This document shows, in pieces, positions 17,904 to 25,500 of a DNA stretch of 36,369 nt. Numbering within the stretch: the first letter of the stretch is position 1; each line of letters begins with the position of its first letter. The position numbers were made by a program, and so were the translations under genes. The notes below the pieces were generated by a model. It saw only the letters and a program-made list of their open reading frames with translations, searched no databases and was not told the DNA's origin. Source of the DNA: JBHHXG01 sp046756985 (lineage in GTDB: Bacteria; Pseudomonadota; Zetaproteobacteria; Mariprofundales; Mariprofundaceae); NCBI GenBank assembly GCA_046756985.1, contig JBHHXG010000006.1:1-36369 (forward strand), read 5' to 3'.

Positions 17904-19303
17904 AGAATCGTGTGCAATGCATCCATTTTACCGGCATCGGTGGCATTGGCATGAGTGGTATTGCCGAGCTTCTGCACAACCAGGGCTTTGCCGTACAGGG
18001 CAGTGATCAGGCAGAAAATTCCAACATCGCTCGACTGCGCGAGCTTGGAATTCCGGTCATGATTGGACATAGCCATGAGTATTTGGGCAAGGCGCAAGTG
18101 GTTGTCGCTTCGTCAGCTATCAGCATGGATAATCCAGAGCTTGAGGCGGCGCGCAGGCAAGGTATCCCTGTTATTCCCCGCGCTGAAATGCTCGCTGAAC
18201 TGATGCGCATGAAGCAGAGCATTGCCATCGCCGGCAGCCATGGCAAAACGACAATGACATCGATGATCGCCCATGGCATGGAAGCAGCCGGACTTGATCC
18301 GACCTATATTATTGGCGGCCGCCTCATTGCCACCGGTCATAATGCCCGCTTGGGCGCCAGCCCCTGGCTGGTTGCCGAGGCCGATGAAAGCGATGGCTCC
18401 TTTCTGCGGCTGTCACCAACGATGGCTGTCGTCAGCAACATTGATTCGGAACATCTGGATCATTACGGCGATTTCGACCACTTGCTTGATGCCTTCCGCC
18501 AGTTCATTAACCAAGTGCCATTTTATGGCCGCGTGATACTGCATCACGAACATCCGCACGTCGCAGCTCTGCGCGAAGGTCTGCACAAGCCCGTGACCAC
18601 TTATGGCAGCAGCCCGCAGGCCGATATTCATCTGATTTCCACCATCCCCAGAAGACAGGGCCAAAGCATCCGGGTTGGCAGACGTGAAGGCGGTGAACTG
18701 GATGAATTTGAACTGGTCATGCCCGGCCGGCACAACGCTGAAAACGCACTGGCCGCCATTACCGTATTACTTGAGCTTGGCATCGATGTAGGCACCATCC
18801 GTACCGCCCTAGCCTCCTTTGAGGGCATTCAGCGCCGTTTTCAGTGTACCGCCATTGGCGAAGGCATCCTCGTTGATGACTATGCACATCACCCGTGTGA
18901 AATCCGGGCCACACTGGCCGCAGCACAGGAATGCTGGCCCGACAGTTGCCTGTCAGTCATTTTTCAGCCACATCGCTATTCGCGCACGCGAGATCTGATG
19001 GATGAATTTCTGGGGGCATTCGATACTGCCCACGAGGTGCTGCTGCTGCCCATCTATGCTGCCAGCGAAGCCCCCTTACACGGCATTACATCAGAACACC
19101 TGTGTCAGGCCATGCAATCGCGCGGGCACCGCAGTGTGAACGTGTGCGAGGACACGCAAGCGGCCAGAAAGCAGGCAGAGAAAATGCTCAAGCAGGGGCA
19201 TATCGTCCTGCTGATGGGGGCAGGCTCGATTGGTACAATGGCCCAGCAACTCCGCGCCAGTGCTGAAGCCACCGGATCCAGCACAAAGGAGAAGGCCGCG
19301 TGA
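17900..19303 (+). CDS. murC: UDP-N-acetylmuramate:L-alanine ligase MurC
   Basis: MurC attaches L-alanine to UDP-MurNAc, the first amino acid of the stem peptide. The 467-residue protein has the UDP-binding start HFTGIGGIGMSGIAE, the ATP loop GSHGKTT (112-118), the EADESDGSF stretch and DDYAHHPCEI in the C-terminal half. All are specific to MurC or its relative Mpl. Position next to murB and presence of the full de novo set make MurC the better call. Overlaps: 4 bases with murG and 4 bases with the GTG of murB. Confidence 0.96.
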   Translation: MKNRVQCIHFTGIGGIGMSGIAELLHNQGFAVQGSDQAENSNIARLRELGIPVMIGHSHEYLGKAQVVVASSAISMDNPELEAARRQGIPVIPRAEMLAELMRMKQSIAIAGSHGKTTMTSMIAHGMEAAGLDPTYIIGGRLIATGHNARLGASPWLVAEADESDGSFLRLSPTMAVVSNIDSEHLDHYGDFDHLLDAFRQFINQVPFYGRVILHHEHPHVAALREGLHKPVTTYGSSPQADIHLISTIPRRQGQSIRVGRREGGELDEFELVMPGRHNAENALAAITVLLELGIDVGTIRTALASFEGIQRRFQCTAIGEGILVDDYAHHPCEIRATLAAAQECWPDSCLSVIFQPHRYSRTRDLMDEFLGAFDTAHEVLLLPIYAASEAPLHGITSEHLCQAMQSRGHRSVNVCEDTQAARKQAEKMLKQGHIVLLMGAGSIGTMAQQLRASAEATGSSTKEKAA

Positions 19304-20223
19304 TGGCCGTATCGGGAACAGCGGCGAGTGCCTCGGCATGGGAGAACCTGCTTGCCGGCTTCGGGCAACTGCGGCAGCAGGAGATGATGGCGCGCCACAC
19401 TACGCTGGGTGTGGGTGGCCCTGCACGCTGGTTTTTCCGCCCCCACAGCCATGAAGATCTACTGGCAGCGATACAGACCATCCCTGCTGATATTTCCATC
19501 CTGCCGCTTGGACGCGGCAGCAACATGCTGGTAAGCGATGATGGTGTTGATGGCCTTGTGCTGGATTTGAGTAAACTCGATGCCATCCAAATTGAAGACA
19601 GGTACGTCACTGCTGGCACCGGAGTGCGCATGGGAAAGCTCGCCCAAACCGTGGCTCAGAACGGTCTTGCAGGTCTGGAATTCATGGCCACGGTGCCTGG
19701 TAATGTCGGCGGCGGCATCGCCATGAATGCAGGCGCCTTCGGCCAGCAGATTTCCGACACACTCGTCAGCATCGAAATCATCGAGCGGGGCAGTCGCAGC
19801 CGACAGGTGGATGCGGAAGAGCTGCATATGGCTTACCGGCGGACACAGTTGCCAGCCGGTGCGCTAGTGGTATCAGCAACATTTGAGCTGAAGAGCGACG
19901 ATCCCGCAGTGATACGAAAACGCATGCGTTATATGCGCCAGACGCGAAGTACGTCACAACCATTGGCACAACCAAATTGCGGCTCCGTCTTCAAGAATCC
20001 GCCACAGGATCATGCGGCGCGACTGATCGAGGCCGCCGGATTGAAAGGCAAGCGGATCGGCGGGGCGCGGATTTCGGATATGCACGCCAATTTCATTATT
20101 AATGATGGCAACGCCACAAGCCAAGATATTCTCGAATTGATCCGCACAGCCCAGATGGAAGTGGAAGCACAATTCGATGTGCGGCTTGAGCCCGAAGTAC
20201 GCATCGTGGGGCTAAGCACATGA
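19300..20223 (+). CDS. murB: UDP-N-acetylenolpyruvoylglucosamine reductase MurB
   Basis: MurB reduces UDP-GlcNAc-enolpyruvate to UDP-MurNAc with NADPH and FAD. The 307-residue sequence has TTLGVGGPA, the FAD loop GRGSNMLV, GNVGGGIAMNAGAFG, and NCGSVFKNP with the catalytic serine S229, then LEPEVR with the proton donor E299. The domain arrangement is that of the shorter type II enzymes. The start is either GTG 19300 (overlapping TGA, 8 bases from AAGGAG) or ATG 19303 (11 bases). They differ by one residue and I prefer GTG on spacing only. Confidence 0.95.
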   Translation: MMAVSGTAASASAWENLLAGFGQLRQQEMMARHTTLGVGGPARWFFRPHSHEDLLAAIQTIPADISILPLGRGSNMLVSDDGVDGLVLDLSKLDAIQIEDRYVTAGTGVRMGKLAQTVAQNGLAGLEFMATVPGNVGGGIAMNAGAFGQQISDTLVSIEIIERGSRSRQVDAEELHMAYRRTQLPAGALVVSATFELKSDDPAVIRKRMRYMRQTRSTSQPLAQPNCGSVFKNPPQDHAARLIEAAGLKGKRIGGARISDMHANFIINDGNATSQDILELIRTAQMEVEAQFDVRLEPEVRIVGLST

Positions 20224-20234
20224 AGGAGATGGAT

Positions 20235-21149
20235 ATGCATCGCTTCGGCCGTGTCGGGGTGCTGATGGGCGGAACCTCCAGCGAGCGTGACATCTCACTG
20301 TGTTCCGGGAATGCCATGCTGGAGGCGCTACAGCGCGTCGGCATCCAGGCCGTTGGCGTTGACCTGACCTGTGACTGGCCCGGGCAAATTCGGCAGGCAA
20401 ACATTGATACGGCAGTGATTGCCCTGCACGGCACATGGGGCGAAGACGGCTGTGTGCAGGGTCTGCTGGAAATCATGAATATCCCATACACCGGCGCAGG
20501 CGTCACAGCGTCCGCTTTGTGTATGAACAAGCCGCTGTGTAAGACCGTGCTGAATGGAGCCGGGCTGAAAACTCCCGTAGATATCCCGATCCATGCACAT
20601 GGTCCGATGCGGTATCCAGTCATCATCAAGCCTGTCGCCGAAGGCTCCAGCGTTGGGTTATATATGCTCGCATCAAAAGCCGACTGGGCGGCATTGGCGA
20701 TTAACGATACATCCGGCTGGATGGCGGAAATGCCGGTGAATGGTGTGGAGGTGGCCGTATCCGTGCTTGATGGGAAGGCCTTGCCGCCGGTAGAAGTTGT
20801 ACCAAAATCAGGAATCTACGATTTCGAATCAAAATACACGCAAGGCGCCACCGAATATTTCTGCCCGGCCAGGATTCCGTCTGAAACACTCAAGCTCTGC
20901 ATGCAGCGGGGTGAAGAAGCTGCCGCAGCGACCAGTTGCCGGGGGGCGCCCAGGGTTGACATGATCGTAACTGATGGCGGTGAACCCCTGATTCTTGAGA
21001 TCAACACTATCCCGGGTATGACGGAAACAAGTCTGCTACCGAAATCGGCATCTGCCGCTGGCATTGATTTCGAAACACTGTGCCTGCGCATTCTTGAAGC
21101 AGCCACGCTGGACATGATAAACCATACGCATGGGAGGAAAACTGCATGA
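20235..21149 (+). CDS. ddl: D-alanine:D-alanine ligase
   Basis: Ddl makes D-Ala-D-Ala from two D-alanines and ATP for MurF. The ATP-grasp enzyme of 304 residues shows GGTSSERD (with the catalytic glutamate E17), HGTWGEDG (65-72), the PVAEGSSVG loop near 133-141 and EINTIPGMTETSLLP at the C-terminal metal site. Three in-frame ATGs exist: 20220, 20229 and 20235. I choose 20235 because AAGGAG (20223-20228) lies 6 bases upstream and the resulting N-terminus matches the family. The first ATG would make an ATGA overlap with murB and use no clear binding site. Confidence 0.94.
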   Translation: MHRFGRVGVLMGGTSSERDISLCSGNAMLEALQRVGIQAVGVDLTCDWPGQIRQANIDTAVIALHGTWGEDGCVQGLLEIMNIPYTGAGVTASALCMNKPLCKTVLNGAGLKTPVDIPIHAHGPMRYPVIIKPVAEGSSVGLYMLASKADWAALAINDTSGWMAEMPVNGVEVAVSVLDGKALPPVEVVPKSGIYDFESKYTQGATEYFCPARIPSETLKLCMQRGEEAAAATSCRGAPRVDMIVTDGGEPLILEINTIPGMTETSLLPKSASAAGIDFETLCLRILEAATLDMINHTHGRKTA

Positions 21150-21907
21150 GCCGTACCAACCTCCGACGCCCGCCCGCAAAGCCGAAGCGAAAGCTGTGGA
21201 ATATGTGGCGCAAGCACACCATATGGCTCAGTGGTGTTACTGCCATATTGATACTTGCTGGAGGAACAGGTTTCTGGCTTAACCGTGAGCTAAGCGTTAC
21301 CCACTGGGATATTTCCGCGCCAGCTGAGTTGATCCGACCCATCGAACAGCAACTAATTGCCATGCCCAAACTGGACTTTCTGCATTCGCGTCCGGCATCT
21401 GTGCGCACAGCGCTGATGCAATCGATCCCCGATATAGCTGAAGTGCATGTAAAGCGAATATTGCCCGACGCGCTTTATATTCAGGCTCACGCACGTGTGC
21501 CGATTGCACTGTGGCAGGATGAGGATGGCGCCATTCGTCTGGTTGACAGGCATGGGCATGCCTACCGGGAAACACGTTTCGGGGAGATTCATGATCTGCC
21601 TGTTCTGCGCCTGCCGCAACAATATCTTGCCAAGGCAAGTGCCTTACTCATCACACTTAGGCAACAGGATGCGGGGCGTTATGCGCATATAAGTGAGCTC
21701 GCCAGCACACATGACAGCTGGAAGCTTTATTTTGAACGCGGCCAATACTGGATGATACCGCATACGGCCGAAGCAATGCAGCAGCGTGTAAAAAATCTCA
21801 TCGCCCTGCTTAGCCAGCCGCGCTGGCGCAATAAAAAATGGCGGGTTGATGCACGCATGGAAACTCGCTGGTTTATTCGACCAGCAAAACAGGAGGGGGT
21901 GATTTAA
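21146..21907 (+). CDS. ftsQ: cell division protein FtsQ
   Basis: FtsQ is a bitopic membrane protein that links early and late divisome proteins and binds FtsB and FtsL. The 253-residue protein has a basic cytoplasmic tail (RRPPAKPKRK), one membrane helix at about 26-44, then a POTRA domain (SVTHWDISAP onward, with IPDIAEVHVKRILPDAL) and a beta domain with ALWQDEDG. This order is diagnostic although sequence identity in the family is low. ATGA overlap with ddl. The last base of its TAA is the A of the ftsA start. Confidence 0.93.
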   Translation: MSRTNLRRPPAKPKRKLWNMWRKHTIWLSGVTAILILAGGTGFWLNRELSVTHWDISAPAELIRPIEQQLIAMPKLDFLHSRPASVRTALMQSIPDIAEVHVKRILPDALYIQAHARVPIALWQDEDGAIRLVDRHGHAYRETRFGEIHDLPVLRLPQQYLAKASALLITLRQQDAGRYAHISELASTHDSWKLYFERGQYWMIPHTAEAMQQRVKNLIALLSQPRWRNKKWRVDARMETRWFIRPAKQEGVI

Positions 21908-23136
21908 TGCCCAAGCACGATCAAGTATTGGTTGGACTGGATATCGGAACCAGCAAAATTGCCTGCGTGGTGGCTGAATCGTCACCGGATGGTAAACTCG
22001 ATGTCATCGGCATCGGCACGCACCCGTCCCGCGGATTGCGCAAGGGTGTAGTCGTCAATATTGAAAGCACCGTTGAATCCATTCGCCTGGCAGTGGAAGA
22101 AGCTGAACTGATGGCGGGTGTAGACATTCAGTCTGTTTTTACCGGTATCGCCGGTAGTCATATTCGCGGTTATAACAGCCATGGCGTTGTCGCCACTAAA
22201 AACAATGAAGTCGCCCGTGAGGACGTAGATCGGGTGATTGACGCTGCCCGGGCCATGAATATCCCTGCCGATCAGAAGATTCTGCATATTCTGCCGCAGG
22301 AATACATCATCGATCACCAGGACGGTATCCGCGAACCCATCGGCATGAGCGGCGTCCGCCTTGAAGCAAAGGTTCACATCATCACCGGCGCAGTTTCTTC
22401 GGCACAAAATATTATCAAGTGCTGTAACCGGTGCGACCTGGACGTTGCCGATATGGTGCTGGAACAGGTCGCTTCCAGCGAAGCCGTTCTACTCCAGGAT
22501 GAAAAGGATATCGGCGTTGTACTGATCGATATCGGCGGAGGCACCACAGATATCGCCGTTTTTCTCGATGGTGCTATCCGGCATACCGCTGTCATCCCGA
22601 TAGGTGGCGATCACCTCACAAATGATCTGGTCGTGGGACTGCGCACATCGGCGCGTGAAGCCGATCAGCTGAAGAAAAAATATGGCGCCTGCATGGTTTC
22701 CGTGGTTTCACCCGAAGATCAGGTTGAAGTTCCAAGTGTGGGCGGACGGCCACCGCGGCCCATGCCACGGCAGGTCATGGCCCAGATTCTGGAGCCACGT
22801 GTCGAGGAACTGTTTGAAATGATCAAGACAGAATTGCAGCGATCCGGTTATCAGGAACTGGTCGCAGCAGGCCTAGTGCTGACAGGCGGCAGCAGCTTGC
22901 TGGACGGCATGACGGAATTGGCCGAGGAAATGTTCGATATGCCGGTTCGTATGGGCAGGCCGCATGGCGTAGGCGGGCTTGTGGATGTGGTCTCCAGCCC
23001 GATTTATGCCACCGGCGTCGGTTTGATTCTGTATGGGCAGCGGTACCGGCAACAGCCCCCCATACAGCAATCAGGACAACACATGTTTTCCAGGGTTTGG
23101 GAGCGCATGCGTAACTGGTTCGGGGATACCGTTTAA
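21907..23136 (+). CDS. ftsA: cell division protein FtsA
   Basis: FtsA is the actin-like protein that tethers FtsZ filaments to the membrane and recruits later divisome proteins. The 409-residue protein has the phosphate-1 loop GLDIGTSKIACVV near the N-terminus, the 1C domain region GIAGSHIRGYNSHGVV, phosphate-2 IDIGGGTTDIAVF starting at I207, and the adenosine stretch LTGGSSLLDG. The C-terminus MFSRVWERMRNWFG is an amphipathic helix of the kind used as membrane anchor. A purine-rich GGAGGGGG precedes the ATG, which shares a base with the ftsQ stop. Confidence 0.97.
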   Translation: MPKHDQVLVGLDIGTSKIACVVAESSPDGKLDVIGIGTHPSRGLRKGVVVNIESTVESIRLAVEEAELMAGVDIQSVFTGIAGSHIRGYNSHGVVATKNNEVAREDVDRVIDAARAMNIPADQKILHILPQEYIIDHQDGIREPIGMSGVRLEAKVHIITGAVSSAQNIIKCCNRCDLDVADMVLEQVASSEAVLLQDEKDIGVVLIDIGGGTTDIAVFLDGAIRHTAVIPIGGDHLTNDLVVGLRTSAREADQLKKKYGACMVSVVSPEDQVEVPSVGGRPPRPMPRQVMAQILEPRVEELFEMIKTELQRSGYQELVAAGLVLTGGSSLLDGMTELAEEMFDMPVRMGRPHGVGGLVDVVSSPIYATGVGLILYGQRYRQQPPIQQSGQHMFSRVWERMRNWFGDTV

Positions 23137-23195
23137 GGTAGGAAAAAGTAGCAAAAGGAAATACAAATACAGGAAATAACAAACAGGAGGATATC
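23137..23195 (+). promoter_or_regulatory. A-rich leader and strong ribosome binding site of ftsZ
   Basis: This 59-base gap is the only real spacer inside the operon up to this point. It is almost free of pyrimidines and G+C-poor compared with the flanking genes. It ends in AGGAGG at 23184-23189, 6 bases before the ATG of ftsZ. Such an unstructured A-rich leader favours high translation, which fits the much greater need for FtsZ than for FtsA. A separate promoter is not evident in it. Confidence 0.55.
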
Positions 23196-24365
23196 ATGAC
23201 AACTTTATACACATTTGAGGATACATCAGGACAAACTGCAAACATCAAGGTGATTGGCGTCGGCGGCGGTGGCGGTAATGCCTTGAACAATATGATCACC
23301 CAGAATCTGCGCGGTGTTGATTTCATCGTCGCCAACACAGACGCGCAGGCAATTGAACAGAGCAAAGCGGACAGCAAACTACAACTGGGCACACATATCA
23401 CACGTGGACTCGGCGCGGGTGCTGATCCACAGGTCGGACGTGAATCAGCTGAAGCCGAACGCGAACACCTGCGAGAGTTCATGCAGGACACGGATATGGT
23501 ATTCATCACGGCTGGCATGGGTGGCGGAACGGGTACCGGCGCCACGCCTATTATTGCGGAAGTCGCGCACGAGATGGGTGTATTGACTGTTGCTGTCGTG
23601 ACCAAACCGTTCAACTTTGAAGGTAAGCGGCGTATGCGTCAGGCCGATGCCGGCATTGCTGAACTCCGCAAACATGTGGATACGCTGATCACGATTCCGA
23701 ATCAGAAATTGATTGGGGCGGTCGGCAAGAACACCAGCATGCTGGAGGCCTTTCGCAAGGCTGATGACGTGCTTCTGCAAGCTGTAAGAGGCATAGCCGA
23801 GCTTATTACCCACACCGGCTATATGAATGTGGACTTCGCCGATGTGAAGGCAGTAATGAGAGAAACACGCGGTATGGCCATGATGGGTTCCGGCGTAGCA
23901 AGCGGTGAGAGCCGGGCCTGTGAAGCTGCCGAAAGAGCAATCTCCTCACCGTTGCTTGAGGATGTCGATATCCACGGTGCGCTTGGTATTCTCGTCAATG
24001 TCACCGGCAACGAGGACATGACACTGGCCGAATACGATGAAGCGGTATCCATCATTCATAATATGGCTGATGATGATGCCAACATTATCTGCGGCATGGT
24101 TTACGATAAGGATGCCGATGATGAAATCCGTGTAACTGTAGTGGCGACAGGCCTATCGGGTGAGACTCCGGTCAAAGTCATACCGGTCACCGACAGCGCC
24201 AGAGAGCCGTTTAAAATGCCACGGATTCCGATCAGCGGTATGGGTGGCATTGCCTCCCAGCAGGAACAGGGCGCAGTCGCACAAGCACAGCTTTTCGGGC
24301 ATAACGAAGCATATGATGAAGAGCAGCTTGCCGTACCGACCTGGATTCGCCGCCAGGCTGATTAG
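23196..24365 (+). CDS. ftsZ: cell division protein FtsZ
   Basis: FtsZ is the tubulin-like GTPase that forms the division ring. The 389-residue protein has GVGGGGGNA at the start of the GTP domain, NTDAQA, the tubulin signature GGGTGTG (109-115), the T7 region NVDFADV with the catalytic aspartate, a short linker of about 40 residues, and a conserved C-terminal peptide (LAVPTWIRRQAD), which binds FtsA. The first dozen residues are a short variable tail. It is complete and ordinary in length. A small stem (24358-24372) overlaps its stop codon but lacks a T-run. Confidence 0.98.
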   Translation: MTTLYTFEDTSGQTANIKVIGVGGGGGNALNNMITQNLRGVDFIVANTDAQAIEQSKADSKLQLGTHITRGLGAGADPQVGRESAEAEREHLREFMQDTDMVFITAGMGGGTGTGATPIIAEVAHEMGVLTVAVVTKPFNFEGKRRMRQADAGIAELRKHVDTLITIPNQKLIGAVGKNTSMLEAFRKADDVLLQAVRGIAELITHTGYMNVDFADVKAVMRETRGMAMMGSGVASGESRACEAAERAISSPLLEDVDIHGALGILVNVTGNEDMTLAEYDEAVSIIHNMADDDANIICGMVYDKDADDEIRVTVVATGLSGETPVKVIPVTDSAREPFKMPRIPISGMGGIASQQEQGAVAQAQLFGHNEAYDEEQLAVPTWIRRQAD

Positions 24366-24401
24366 AAATCAGGCACAGGCATGAGAAAGGGCACATAACA
24401 A

Positions 24402-24429
24402 TTGAAGACTTGATATCCCATGGCACAAT
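24402..24429 (+). promoter_or_regulatory. possible promoter in the 193-base ftsZ-lpxC gap
   Basis: TTGAAG (24402-24407) and CACAAT (24424-24429) are 16 bases apart, and TGG directly precedes the second, giving an extended -10. Transcription would start near 24436 and leave a leader of about 120 bases. Matches are only four of six in each box. The gap is long for this cluster, so independent expression of lpxC is plausible. Confidence 0.3.
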
Positions 24430-24558
24430 AGCGCCGGTGGCATTACGGTTGGAAATGGAATTGTGCTTTGGATCACGTACAGCAACTCTGCCTGTACCTA
24501 ACGTTTGGCGCAGGTGCATGAAACAGACTTGTTTGGTAGGCTTGCACGGAGGGCGTTT

Positions 24559-25464
24559 ATGATACCACAAAGAACCCTGGACCATTCCATACGCTGTAGC
24601 GGCATCGGACTTCACTCGGGACGAAAGATTGAGCTCGTTCTGAATCCGGCGCCCGAAAATACCGGTATCACGTTCTGCCGCTCTGATAAGGGCATCACCA
24701 TTTCGGCCAGTGCGGGCAATGTTACTGACACCCGCATGTGTACAACTATTGGCCAGGAAGACGCTTGCATCTCCACCGTAGAACATCTGCTTTCTGCACT
24801 GGCGGGCCTGGGCATCGATAATGCTCACATTGAAGTGGATGGCCCGGAAGTTCCCATCATGGATGGCTCATCCGCACCTTTTGTATTCCTGATTCAATGT
24901 GCCGGTATCTGCGAACAGTCTGAAGCCAAACGCATTATGCGCATCAGGAAAAAGGTGAAAGTCAAAGACGGTAACAAGCACTGTGCGCTGTACCCGTCTG
25001 GCGGTTTCAAAATCTCCTATCTCCTGGATTATGATCATCCACTGTTACGTGAACGCAAAATCAGCGTGGACTTTTCGCGCCAGGCATACACACGCGAGAT
25101 CAGCCGAGCCCGGACGTTTGGTTTTCTGCATGAAATTGAAGCACTTCAGAAAGCAGGGCTTGCCTTGGGTGGATCGCTGGAAAATGCCATTGTTCTCGAT
25201 GCCTTTCGTGTCGTCAATGAAGGCGGCCTTCGCTATGAAGACGAATGTGTGCGCCACAAGATCCTGGATACGCTGGGAGACCTGTCGCTGGCCGGCTTTC
25301 CTATCGTCGGGGCTTTCGAAGGAGAACGTACGGGCCATGAAATGAATCACCGACTTGTAACCACACTGCTTGCTGACCCTTCAAATTTCACCATAGAAGC
25401 ACTTACACGGGAAGAAGTTATTGCATCAGTTCATGCTGGAGAGGCTGCACCGCAGGGCGCCTGA
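24559..25464 (+). CDS. lpxC: UDP-3-O-acyl-N-acetylglucosamine deacetylase LpxC
   Basis: LpxC carries out the committed step of lipid A synthesis, removing the acetyl group from UDP-3-O-acyl-GlcNAc. The 301-residue zinc enzyme shows QRTL near its start, E75 and H76 in STVEHLLSAL, H233 and D237 in VRHKILDTLGD, and H260 in GHEMNH. This is the complete set of zinc ligands and catalytic residues, at nearly the same spacing as E. coli. I choose ATG 24559 because CGGAGGG lies 5-6 bases upstream and the family begins with this motif. A TTG 54 bases upstream is in frame but unsupported. Its place after ftsZ matches the gammaproteobacterial dcw layout. Confidence 0.96.
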   Translation: MIPQRTLDHSIRCSGIGLHSGRKIELVLNPAPENTGITFCRSDKGITISASAGNVTDTRMCTTIGQEDACISTVEHLLSALAGLGIDNAHIEVDGPEVPIMDGSSAPFVFLIQCAGICEQSEAKRIMRIRKKVKVKDGNKHCALYPSGGFKISYLLDYDHPLLRERKISVDFSRQAYTREISRARTFGFLHEIEALQKAGLALGGSLENAIVLDAFRVVNEGGLRYEDECVRHKILDTLGDLSLAGFPIVGAFEGERTGHEMNHRLVTTLLADPSNFTIEALTREEVIASVHAGEAAPQGA

Positions 25465-25476
25465 GCACCCTGCTTT
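25452..25476. terminator. weak terminator at the end of lpxC
   Basis: GCAGGG (25452-25457) pairs with CCCTGC (25468-25473) across a 10-base loop, followed by TTT. It overlaps the lpxC stop and lies between convergent genes, the right place for the end of the dcw transcript. The stem is short and the T-run only three bases. Confidence 0.35.
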
Positions 25477-25500
25477 CTACCTCCTGCTTTCGAACAAACA

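Noticed and set aside
22823..23614. 263-residue open frame on the - strand across the ftsA-ftsZ junction
   Set aside because: It lies antisense to two well-supported genes, has low-complexity composition (many P, S, C) and no recognisable motif or start signal.
24358..24372. stem CTGATT-AGA-AATCAG at the ftsZ stop as a terminator
   Set aside because: Only 6 A+T-rich base pairs and no T-run; transcription probably continues toward lpxC or ends elsewhere.
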